Positions 30,901-37,824 of a DNA stretch of 64,000 nucleotides are shown here, piece by piece. Made by a program: the position numbers and the translations under genes. Source of the stretch: Aromatoleum aromaticum EbN1 (GTDB lineage: Bacteria; Pseudomonadota; Gammaproteobacteria; Burkholderiales; Rhodocyclaceae); assembly GCF_000025965.1 (NCBI RefSeq), contig NC_006513.1, positions 806,001-870,000 of the forward strand, read 5' to 3'. The notes beneath the pieces were generated by a model. That model worked only from the letters and a program-made list of their open reading frames with translations. It was not told the origin of the DNA and made no database searches. Every line of letters starts with the position of its first letter. Position 1 is the first letter of the stretch.

Positions 30901-33900
30901 CATTTCGCCGCCAGTTCCGGACGCCACGCCCGCAGCCACACAGCCAGTTCGTCGGGCGGCAGCGGCCGGCTGAACAGGTAGCCCTGTACCTCCTGGCAGC
31001 CGCTCGCGCGCAGAAAGGCGAGCTGTTCCGGTTTTTCCACGCCTTCCGCGATCGTGCGGAACCTCAGCGTGCGGGCGAGGCTGACGATCGCCTCGACGAT
31101 GGCTTCGCCTTCGGGGTCCTGAGTCAGGTCGCGCACGAACGACTGGTCGATCTTGAGCTTGTCGATGCGGAAGCGCTTGAGGTAGTTGAGCGACGAATAC
31201 CCGGTGCCGAAATCATCGATCGACATGCGCACGCCATCCCGGTGCAGCGCGTCCATCATCGCCACCGCCGCGACAGGATCGTCCATCATCGCGCTTTCGG
31301 TCAGCTCGAGTTCCAGGCAACTGGCGGGCAGGCCGGCTTCGGCGAGAATGCGTGCCACGGTGGCGGGCAGGTTCTGCTGGCGGAACTGGTGCGCCGACAG
31401 GTTGACCCCCACCTGGCCCAGCTGCAGCCCGGCGAGCTGCCACGCCTTGAGTTGCAAGAGCGCAGTCTGCATGACCCACTCCCCGATCGGCAGGATCAGC
31501 CCCGTGCTCTCCGCAATCGGAATGAACTCCGCCGGCGACACCAGCCCGAACTCCGGATGTTGCCAGCGGATCAGCGCCTCGACGCCGGCCACCCGCCCGA
31601 AGTCGACGAGATCTATCTGCGGCTGATAGTGCAGCACCAGTTCATTGCGCTCCAGCGCGCGCCGCAGCGCGGTCTCGAGCCGCAGCGTGTGCGCCGAACG
31701 CAGCTGCATCTCCGGGGCAAAGAACCGGTAAGTGTTGCGCCCGTCGCTCTTCGCCCGGTTCGTCGCGGTATCCGCCCTTTGCAGCAGCGTCTCGAAGTCC
31801 TCGCCATCAGCCGGATACATCGCGATGCCGATCGACGGCGTCACCAGCATCTCGTGATCTTCGATGAGCATCGGATCGGCGGCTGCGACGATCAGCTTCT
31901 CGGCCACATGGGCGGCGCACTCGACCTGCGCATGCGGCAGCAGGATCAGGAACTCGTCTCCGCCGAGACGTGCCAGCGTGTTTTCCGCGCACAGCGCGTT
32001 GCGGAAACGCCCAGCGATCTCGACCAGCAGCCTGTCGCCGATGCGATGGCCGAGCGTGTCGTTGATATGCTGGAAGTGATCGATGTCGATATACATCACG
32101 CTCAGCGACTCGCCGCTGCGCTGCGCGTTCCCGATCGCCTGGCGCAACAGGTCCGCGAACAGGCTGCTGTTGGGCAGCCCGGTGAGGGTGTCGAAATGGG
32201 ACAGGCGCCGGATATGCTCCTGCGCCTCGTCACGGCGCGACAGGTCGCGCACGAACAGCGAAAAACAGGCTGCGCGCCCGGCATCGAACGTGACGCTGAC
32301 TTCGACCGGCTTGAGTTCGCCCGACTTCGTGCGGTGCCGGGTCTCGAACGTGGCGTTGCCGTCCTCGACGGCGGATGCGATATGCCGCGCCATTTCCGAA
32401 GCGTCGGAGGCATCGAGCTGCGTGACGTGCATGCCGACCAGCTCTTCGCGGCGATAGCCCGAAAACTCGATGTAGGCGTCGTTGACTTCGGTCAGCAGCC
32501 AGTCGCGGTTGAGCAACCAGAACCCGTCCTGCGACGTTTCGAGCACTTTGCGGTATTTCACTTCGCTCTCGCGCAGCGCCGCGCTCGTGCGCGCCTGCTC
32601 GGCGACCAGGTCGATGCGGTCGAGCGCGTAGCCGATGTCGGCCACCATCTCGGTGATCAGATCCCGCATCTTCACATCGAACCCCTGGACGTTCGTGTCG
32701 TAGAGGTTGAGCACCAGATGCACCTGCCCGCCGCGCAGGATCGGAAACGCTGCGGCCGAGCGCCATCCGAATTTGCGCGCCCCCGCATGCCAGGGACGTG
32801 TCGTACTCTCGGCGAGATAATCCTCGACGATCACGGGCTGGTTGCTGCGCCACGCAGTGGCAGTCGGTCCGGCTGACTCGGGGCCGCACGGCTCGAGCGG
32901 AATCACCAACCCATCGACATACCCGCCACCCTCGCCAAAACGCGCCACCGGGACGAGGTTGCCGCTATCCGGATCGCGACGTCCGATCCATGCCATCGCC
33001 ACCCCGCCAAGTTCCACCGCGATTTGACAAGTGCGCCGCAGCAACTCGGGTTCGCTGTCGACGCGCACGATCATCTGGTTCGTCGCCGAGAGCGCCGCGT
33101 AGATCCGGTTCAGCCGGGCGTATTGCGCGTCGTGGCATGCGAGCGCTGCCGCCATGTCGTTGAAACTGGTCGCCAGTTCGGCGACCTCGTCGCGCCCGGA
33201 TACGACGGCGCGGACCGACAGCTCACCCTGCGCGACTTGCTGCGTCACGGTGCGCAACTCGCGCAACGGCCGCACGACGAGCCGCTGCAGCAGCGCGCCG
33301 AGCAGGACCAGGAGCAGCGCATAGCCTCCGCTGCGCAGGCCGAATTGTTGCCACCAGATCTCCGCCGCGCGAACCCGCACCTCGTCCATCGGCAGCTTGA
33401 TGCTCATGAGGCCACGCAGGTCGCCGACCTTGTAACCGTAGGCCTCCTCATAGGTGTCGCGAATCGTCGCGGGCGCGGTGTCGCGCTCGCCGTGGCAGCG
33501 CAGGCAATAGGGTTCGAGCCAGATCGGCGCGCTGAAGTGATAGACATCCCGCCCGCCCTCGTCGCGGATTTCGGCAATGCGTTCGCTGACCGCCGGATGC
33601 TGACGAAACCAGTCCATCGCCGCCATTTCGTGCGCGTCAGCCCGGTTATCGGGATTGCGTGGACGGTCGGAGACGTTGTTGAACCACAAGCCGGTGCTGA
33701 TCCACCGGGGAAATTCGCCCGAGATGCACGACAGCGCATGCGCCGGCAGAAAGCCGAGGGTTCTTTCGTCAACGGGCAGGCCGCTGGCGAGGAACTGCTG
33801 CTGATAGACCCGCCGCGTCGCCATCAGCAGCGCCCGCACGACGCGCGCGTGCTCGTCGAGCCCGGCGCGCACCTGCGTTTCGATGCCGCGATAGCCGAGG

Positions 33901-33971
33901 TACAGATCGGCGCTCATGATCGTGAGGATCACGGCAGCGACGCCCAGCCAGATTTTCAGTTGCAGGTTCAT
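30900..33971 (-). CDS. Membrane GGDEF-EAL protein with Tll0287-like haem-type sensor domain
   Basis: A 1023-aa c-di-GMP enzyme. TM1 (about 7-25) and TM2 (about 212-232) flank a periplasmic DUF3365/Tll0287-like domain with CLRCH (156-160), a c-type haem motif. HAMP, GAF (about 300-460), PAS (about 470-590), GGDEF and EAL follow. GGDEF is intact (LARLGGDEFLILL), but the RxxD inhibitory site is absent. EAL is intact (GVEALIRWQHP, ELTES, DDFGTGYSS, KLKID, AEGVE). Both cyclase and phosphodiesterase activities are therefore possible. A second start at 34031 would add 20 residues but abuts a perfect hairpin. Probable role: redox or gas sensing. Confidence 0.85.
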   Translation of the reverse strand: MNLQLKIWLGVAAVILTIMSADLYLGYRGIETQVRAGLDEHARVVRALLMATRRVYQQQFLASGLPVDERTLGFLPAHALSCISGEFPRWISTGLWFNNVSDRPRNPDNRADAHEMAAMDWFRQHPAVSERIAEIRDEGGRDVYHFSAPIWLEPYCLRCHGERDTAPATIRDTYEEAYGYKVGDLRGLMSIKLPMDEVRVRAAEIWWQQFGLRSGGYALLLVLLGALLQRLVVRPLRELRTVTQQVAQGELSVRAVVSGRDEVAELATSFNDMAAALACHDAQYARLNRIYAALSATNQMIVRVDSEPELLRRTCQIAVELGGVAMAWIGRRDPDSGNLVPVARFGEGGGYVDGLVIPLEPCGPESAGPTATAWRSNQPVIVEDYLAESTTRPWHAGARKFGWRSAAAFPILRGGQVHLVLNLYDTNVQGFDVKMRDLITEMVADIGYALDRIDLVAEQARTSAALRESEVKYRKVLETSQDGFWLLNRDWLLTEVNDAYIEFSGYRREELVGMHVTQLDASDASEMARHIASAVEDGNATFETRHRTKSGELKPVEVSVTFDAGRAACFSLFVRDLSRRDEAQEHIRRLSHFDTLTGLPNSSLFADLLRQAIGNAQRSGESLSVMYIDIDHFQHINDTLGHRIGDRLLVEIAGRFRNALCAENTLARLGGDEFLILLPHAQVECAAHVAEKLIVAAADPMLIEDHEMLVTPSIGIAMYPADGEDFETLLQRADTATNRAKSDGRNTYRFFAPEMQLRSAHTLRLETALRRALERNELVLHYQPQIDLVDFGRVAGVEALIRWQHPEFGLVSPAEFIPIAESTGLILPIGEWVMQTALLQLKAWQLAGLQLGQVGVNLSAHQFRQQNLPATVARILAEAGLPASCLELELTESAMMDDPVAAVAMMDALHRDGVRMSIDDFGTGYSSLNYLKRFRIDKLKIDQSFVRDLTQDPEGEAIVEAIVSLARTLRFRTIAEGVEKPEQLAFLRASGCQEVQGYLFSRPLPPDELAVWLRAWRPELAAK

Positions 33972-34030
33972 GCGATCATCTAAGCCATTCGAGCTCCCGG
34001 ACCGCGACGTGGTCCGAGGGGCATCCGTCA

Positions 34031-34069
34031 TTTATCATGCCATCAGCATCACGCCGATGGCATGATAAA
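34031..34069. repeat. Perfect 14-bp inverted repeat upstream of the GGDEF-EAL gene
   Basis: TTTATCATGCCATC (34031-34044) and GATGGCATGATAAA (34056-34069) are exact reverse complements with an 11-base spacer. The arm ends on the first base of the possible ATG at 34031. It could be an operator or an mRNA hairpin controlling translation. Apart from this and the border repeats, the gap 33972-34359 holds no convincing gene. Confidence 0.6.
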
Positions 34070-34176
34070 CGTCATTATGGCTTCGCCGCTGGCTGAAACA
34101 CGTGCACAAATCAACAGGCGAGGGATGATTTGCCGAGCACAGCGAGGCGCCGCGAGCGCGGCCAGCGGTTCTCGTC

Positions 34177-34217
34177 TGTGACCGCCCCGAGCAGCGGGGC
34201 GGGCTACGGTAGTCACA
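34177..34217. repeat. Nested inverted repeats around the left 12-bp border copy
   Basis: TGTGAC (34177-34182) pairs with GTCACA (34212-34217), and inside it CCGCCCC (34182-34188) pairs with GGGGCGG (34196-34202). The outer arm includes the end of the 12-bp border repeat. This may be an attachment-site structure or a leftover terminator. Confidence 0.45.
34203..34214 (-). repeat. Left border copy of the argJ-end 12-mer (attL candidate)
   Basis: GCTACGGTAGTC is identical to the argJ 3' end at 37828-37839. The reverse strand reads GAC TAC CGT AGC, as in argJ codons D-Y-R-S, but no stop follows. The frame runs on to 34035. This does not look like a normal pre-insertion argJ end, so the site may have been rearranged or be a nested remnant. 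Confidence 0.5.
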
Positions 34218-34273
34218 CAACAGATATGCAACCCGATGACGACGCTACGTTTTCAGCCAGGCTAAACCGCCTT

Positions 34274-34294
34274 GTTACTCTCAACCTTACTCAC
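34274..34294. repeat. Left-end integrase-type repeat
   Basis: GTTACTC-TCA-ACCTTACTCAC contains two TTACTC units. It matches the right-end copy at 37696-37716 at 19 of 21 positions in the same orientation. It is either an arm-type recombinase site or part of the attachment core. Confidence 0.55.
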
Positions 34295-34359
34295 ATTCGC
34301 CATCGCTGCCTTCAAAAACCCCCTCACCCGCTCTATACCTCCGCCCGATCACAAAAGAG

Positions 34360-34668
34360 CTAAGGCGCGCCGTCGATTTCCTTGTGCGTGCCGATCCGGC
34401 GGAGAATTGCAGTACCCCCGTCGATTTCGAACGAGAGCTTGTGCGAATGATTCGGGGTGACGTGGACCGTGTGGATGCTCGGCCTTCGATACCCACCCAA
34501 CTTCTCAAAGCGAAGCATGGGAGACCGGGGATTCTTAGTGAGGTTGAGGAGCACAGTATCAACCTTCCCCTGGAGGCCGTGATCGAGGCGCTTATAGTCA
34601 CGCTCAAATCGCCCGGTCATGGCAAGGCGGCGGATGACGACTCCGCCGTTTTGGTGCTCCTGCCTCAT
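34360..34668 (-). CDS. RelE/ParE-like toxin
   Basis: A 102-aa basic protein with the RelE/ParE layout. Two N-terminal helices (about 18-45, GRFERDYKRLDHGLQGKVD) are followed by a beta sheet with KLGGYRRPSIHTVHV, HKLSFEIDGGTAILRRIG and a terminal THKEID. The late HKLSF and RRIGTH strands are where mRNA-cleaving toxins carry basic and His residues. The start overlaps the upstream gene stop as ATGA (34665-34668), giving tight coupling. It is the last gene of the island. The activity (ribosome-dependent mRNA cleavage) is inferred from fold class only. Confidence 0.7.
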   Translation of the reverse strand: MRQEHQNGGVVIRRLAMTGRFERDYKRLDHGLQGKVDTVLLNLTKNPRSPMLRFEKLGGYRRPSIHTVHVTPNHSHKLSFEIDGGTAILRRIGTHKEIDGAP

Positions 34669-35165
34669 CCCGCTTTTAGCAGGGAGAGCATTTGTTCAAC
34701 TGAACTGAACGGTCCGCTAACTGGTGACAAGTCGGCGTCGTGCTCCATGATCGCCCAGCGAAGCGCGGTCATGGCGGAGTGGAGATGTTGAAATGCCTCG
34801 ATGGTCTCGTCGTAAGCGCTAAGGACGCAGGCCTCGTGCTCACCCCCGAGTTCGCGATCTTTGACCCCTGATTGTCGCCGAATACGAAATTGCTCGATCA
34901 GACGCTCGATGGCATTTTCGGCGTTGTGAATGGTATCGGCCGTAATGTCATCGGGGTCAATCTCGTCTTGTGGCTCTGCCTTGCAGATCAGGTCGGCAAA
35001 ACGCTCAGCCTTTGCTGCAGCAGTTTGAGCCTCATCGGAAAGAGTGGTGAGCCAGTCGACGACGCCATCGACGGCGCGCAGCAGTGTGAGGTTCGCAGTG
35101 CAACTATCTGACACCACGTCGCAAAACTGGTGCACAGCCTCCGGACCTCTTAGCTTAATGTTCAT
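34665..35165 (-). CDS. Putative antitoxin with unusual long helical N-terminal part
   Basis: A 166-aa acidic, mostly helical protein just upstream of the RelE/ParE-like gene and overlapping it by 4 bases. Residues about 1-138 match nothing I recognise. The final segment (140-166, EHDADLSPVSGPFSSVEQML plus SLLKAG) resembles the toxin-wrapping tail of RelB/Phd-type antitoxins. No HTH, ribbon-helix-helix or AbrB domain is visible. The ATG at 35165 is preferred over 35171 because GGAG then lies 9 bases upstream. If it is an antitoxin, this is a non-standard architecture. Confidence 0.6.
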   Translation of the reverse strand: MNIKLRGPEAVHQFCDVVSDSCTANLTLLRAVDGVVDWLTTLSDEAQTAAAKAERFADLICKAEPQDEIDPDDITADTIHNAENAIERLIEQFRIRRQSGVKDRELGGEHEACVLSAYDETIEAFQHLHSAMTALRWAIMEHDADLSPVSGPFSSVEQMLSLLKAG

Positions 35166-35248
35166 TCGCATTCACTCCATATCACCGTCCTACACGGGCG
35201 GTTCCGCTTTCGATTGAGCGGATTTGGTCACTACTCATCCCACAACAA

Positions 35249-35267
35249 GGCCCGCAAAGCGCGGGCC
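35249..35267 (-). terminator. Putative terminator between island genes
   Basis: GGCCCGC-AAAGC-GCGGGCC forms a 7-bp stem. On the minus strand it is followed by TTGTTGT. It lies downstream of the 35437-35844 gene and upstream of the antitoxin-like gene, so the pair probably has its own promoter in 35166-35248. That stretch and 35268-35436 show no other gene. Confidence 0.5.
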
Positions 35268-35436
35268 AATCGGGAAGGTCTTGCCATACTTGAGAGTATA
35301 GCCACCGACTCCGATGACGTCAGCTCAGTGTTGCGGATGGACAACGGAAGCGACGGCCAGTTCTGGAATGTTGAAACGTCTTAAGCCGAACCATACGTAG
35401 TTCTTTCTGGAGAAAAACGTGGCGCTCTTTCTACCC

Positions 35437-35844
35437 TCACCCACCCCACGACGCCCGGCCGCTCACCCGTCGCGCTACACCCCGCGGCGGCACATGCACG
35501 GCCGGCAGCAGCGGGTTGCGGCTCGTCACCTCGCCGAAGCGATAGCGCCGCGTCTCCTCTTTCGTGCGCGCGGTACCGCGATAGGTGACGATTTCCTCCT
35601 GCACGATGCCGCGTGCGACCATGCGGCGAAAGGCGAAGGCAAGGGGGCGCCACTTTACCCGCAGCGCCTCGGCCGCAGCGACGGCGCCGACCCATTCCCC
35701 CTCATGCGCGACCAGCACCGCCAGTGCCGCGATCTCGACTTGACGGCGGTTCTGCTGGGTGCGACGACTGCGCGGCGCGCCGCCGGGTTCCGTCGTTGCA
35801 GTCGTCGGCGCGGCCGACTGGCGAAGGTGGGCGGCTAAGGACAC
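35437..35844 (-). CDS. Island protein of unknown function, winged-helix-like
   Basis: A 135-aa protein starting at a GTG preceded by AGGAGG with a 6-base spacing (35851-35856). The open frame continues upstream to 35976, but without a ribosome site. Residues 1-33 are low-complexity and basic. Residues about 36-105 (QVEIAALAVLVAHEGEWVG, then RPLAFAFRRMVARGIVQEEI) look like a winged-helix domain with a basic wing (TRRYRFGE). The C-terminus is rich in Arg and Pro. It may be a DNA-binding regulator of the element. I do not recognise a family. Confidence 0.55.
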   Translation of the reverse strand: MSLAAHLRQSAAPTTATTEPGGAPRSRRTQQNRRQVEIAALAVLVAHEGEWVGAVAAAEALRVKWRPLAFAFRRMVARGIVQEEIVTYRGTARTKEETRRYRFGEVTSRNPLLPAVHVPPRGVARRVSGRASWGG

Positions 35845-35966
35845 GGGAAACCTCCTGCTCGATCCCGGACGCGCGCCGGCGGACATAGCGGATTTTCCGG
35901 ACGATGGGAGTGAGGGGGGCCCTTGCCTGACATGCTGTTTAGGCGGCAAGCGTGAGATACCCTCAA

Positions 35967-36422
35967 CTAGAGCCAATCGGGATACAGCGCCTTCGGCATC
36001 GCGTGGAAGGCGTCGGGGCCTTTCCCGTCTCGCCTGAGCTTCTCGAGCTCATCCTTCCCGTCTTGAATCGCAGCGTCGACGGCGCGCTTGGACCGGCCCG
36101 ACGCGGAGGCTAGCTCCTTCGAAATCGACGTAGCGGAACCGACCCTCAGCGAGGCCGCGAGCGCGTGGCCAACCGGGCTGCCGATGCCGCGGCGGTTGCC
36201 GGCTTTCAGGCTGAGGAACTCGCCCAGGGTGCTGGTACGAGGGTGCTTCTTGTCCGAGTTGCGCGGCTGCCCCGCGGCTGCCCGGAACGCGGTGGCGAAA
36301 TGCAGCGCGAGCGCCCCGGGCAACGCTTCGCCCCGCTCGAGAAATCCAGCCGCGTGCACGAGCAATCGCCCCGCGGCGTCCTCATCGTATGGCGCCTGTG
36401 CAAGATCTGTCTCCCAGCTCAT
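35967..36422 (-). CDS. Island protein of unknown function with HTH-like segment
   Basis: A 151-aa protein. The start MSWETDLAQAPYDEDAAGRL lies inside the 3' end of the integrase gene (40-base overlap), so the two are probably translated together. The segment about 97-121 (ATSISKELASASGRSKRAVD) resembles a helix-turn-helix, followed by a charged helix. It could regulate integration or excision, but no family is recognised. The 122-base gap to the next island gene holds no other gene. Confidence 0.6.
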   Translation of the reverse strand: MSWETDLAQAPYDEDAAGRLLVHAAGFLERGEALPGALALHFATAFRAAAGQPRNSDKKHPRTSTLGEFLSLKAGNRRGIGSPVGHALAASLRVGSATSISKELASASGRSKRAVDAAIQDGKDELEKLRRDGKGPDAFHAMPKALYPDWL

Positions 36423-37629
36423 GCGGCCACCCGCTTGAACGCCACCACCGTCCCGCCCCGCCCCGCTTCGCCTGGTCTGACAGATCACCCCACCACTGCA
36501 GGAGCTCGCGCCGCTCGTCGAGCAGCTGCGCGTGGTTGTACGCGCGGCGGATCTGGTTGCGTTCCTGGTGCGCGAGACACAGCTCGATGACATCGGCTCG
36601 CCACCCGGCGCCGTTGGCGATGGTCGAGAACGTGCCGCGCACCCCGTGCGGCGTGAACTTCCCCGCGTAGCCGGCGCGCCGGAAAAGATCGCGAACCGCC
36701 TCCCCGCTCATCGGGCGCTTCCGGTCGGAGCGGTGGGGGAATACGTGCTCGAGCGTGCCGGTATGAACCTGCACCCGGCGCAGGATCTCGACGGCTTGCC
36801 GGGTGAGCGTAACCACGTGCTCCTGTTTCGCCTTCATGCGCCCGGGCGGGATCGTCCAGAGCCCCGCGTCAAGATCGATTCCCGCCCAGCGTGCGCCCGT
36901 CACCTCATTGATGCGGCAGGCCGTCGCCCACATCAGACCGACAGCCTCTTTCACGGTCACTTCCCCGGGGGCGGCCGCGATCGCCCGCAAGAAGGCGCCG
37001 ATCTCGTCGTTGCGCAGGATCGCGTGATGATTCACCTGAGTGGGTTTCACAGCGCGACGGAGCGGAAACGTCGGATCGTCCTCGCGCAGCTGCTCGACCA
37101 CGGCGAAGCGGAACACCCCGCCCACCCATGTCTTGACTAGCGCGGCCTGTGTGGGCGAGCGCTTCTCCACCTTGCGCAGCATCGCCAGAACGTGCGCCGC
37201 TTTGAGGTCGGCGATCGGGTACTGCCCGATCTCTGGAAACACGTCACCGGCCATTCGGGCGCGAACCTGCCGAATGTAGTTTGCCGACCAGTCCGGGCGG
37301 TTGCGCTCGATCCATTCCGCCGTCACCGTCTCGAACGTTGAGCCCAGCGCGAGGATGCGCTCGGCCTTTTCCAGCCCGCGATGGTGTGACGGGTTGATGC
37401 CCTTGCGCACGAGCTCTCGTGCCTCATCGCGCGCCCGCCTCGCATCCTGCAGCCCCATTGCCGGGTATTCGCCCAAGGCGTGCATGTTCTGCTTGTCGGC
37501 CAGGCGGAAGCGATAGCGCCAGAACTTCGCCCCGGAAGGCCTTACCTCGAGGCACAACCCATGCGAGTCGGCCACGCGATATGTCTTGTCCGTGGCTTTG
37601 ACAGCCCGGCATTTGGCATCGGTGAGCAT
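36382..37629 (-). CDS. P4-type tyrosine recombinase (integrase)
   Basis: A 415-aa integrase. The N-terminal arm-binding (DUF4102-like) domain is MLTDAKCRAVKATDKTYRVA, then a SAM-like core-binding domain (about 95-185) and the catalytic domain. Catalytic residues are Arg239 (TACRINEVTG), His328 and Arg331 (PHGVRGTF), His354 (LAHQ) and Tyr364 (RRAYNHAQ), so it should be active. The frame extends 29 codons upstream through the repeat array. The ATG at 37629 is the family start. The repeat array directly upstream suggests it controls its own promoter. Confidence 0.92.
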   Translation of the reverse strand: MLTDAKCRAVKATDKTYRVADSHGLCLEVRPSGAKFWRYRFRLADKQNMHALGEYPAMGLQDARRARDEARELVRKGINPSHHRGLEKAERILALGSTFETVTAEWIERNRPDWSANYIRQVRARMAGDVFPEIGQYPIADLKAAHVLAMLRKVEKRSPTQAALVKTWVGGVFRFAVVEQLREDDPTFPLRRAVKPTQVNHHAILRNDEIGAFLRAIAAAPGEVTVKEAVGLMWATACRINEVTGARWAGIDLDAGLWTIPPGRMKAKQEHVVTLTRQAVEILRRVQVHTGTLEHVFPHRSDRKRPMSGEAVRDLFRRAGYAGKFTPHGVRGTFSTIANGAGWRADVIELCLAHQERNQIRRAYNHAQLLDERRELLQWWGDLSDQAKRGGAGRWWRSSGWPHELGDRSCTGAIR

Positions 37630-37642
37630 GACGTATCCGTCC

Positions 37643-37721
37643 AAAAAGTGAGTAATCCGGGCGTTACTCACACCCGAACGAGAGTAACGCTGCTCGTTAC
37701 TCGCTACCTTACTCACTTTTT
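37643..37721. repeat. Nested TTACTC/GAGTAA repeat array upstream of the integrase gene
   Basis: Five TTACTC-type units lie in 79 bases. AAAAAGTGAGTAA (37643-37655) is the exact inverse of TTACTCACTTTTT (37709-37721). GCGTTACTC (37661-37669) is the inverse of GAGTAACGC (37682-37690), and GTTACTC recurs at 37696. The array starts 14 bases before the integrase ATG. It probably binds integrase or an excision factor and covers the int promoter. Related units occur at the left end. Confidence 0.65.
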
Positions 37722-37762
37722 AGTCGGAAGCACACGGAATAAATCGGAAGGGCATGGAACGA

Positions 37763-37787
37763 AAAAGCCCGGCAGTACCGGGCTTTT
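37763..37787. terminator. Bidirectional intrinsic terminator after argJ
   Basis: AAAAGCCCGG-CAGTA-CCGGGCTTTT has a 10-bp stem with a T-run on both strands. It ends argJ transcription on the minus strand, 38 bases past its stop, and lies inside the proposed element border. It insulates the integrase promoter from argJ. Confidence 0.85.
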
Positions 37788-37824
37788 GTTCTTACGCTGC
37801 ATTCCGCAGCATTACGTAACCGGG

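Noticed and set aside
33972-34031. 20-residue N-terminal extension of the GGDEF-EAL protein
   Set aside because: It has no ribosome site, unusual codons for this genome (TTA, AAT), and its ATG abuts a perfect hairpin. It is kept only as an alternative.
34035-34220. Minus-strand ORF of 61 aa starting in frame with the argJ-like D-Y-R-S codons
   Set aside because: It has no ribosome site and no protein-like pattern, and it ends in the 14-bp hairpin. It is noted only as a caveat for the attachment-site model.
35419-35838. Plus-strand ORF of 139 aa with GGAG 6 bases before a GTG
   Set aside because: It is antisense to the 35437-35844 gene. Its product is an Arg/His/Ala-rich shadow without fold-like pattern, while the minus strand reads as a winged-helix-like protein with a stronger AGGAGG site.
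37630-37716. 29-codon N-terminal extension of the integrase
   Set aside because: It reads through the repeat array. P4-type integrases begin at the MLTDAK-like motif.
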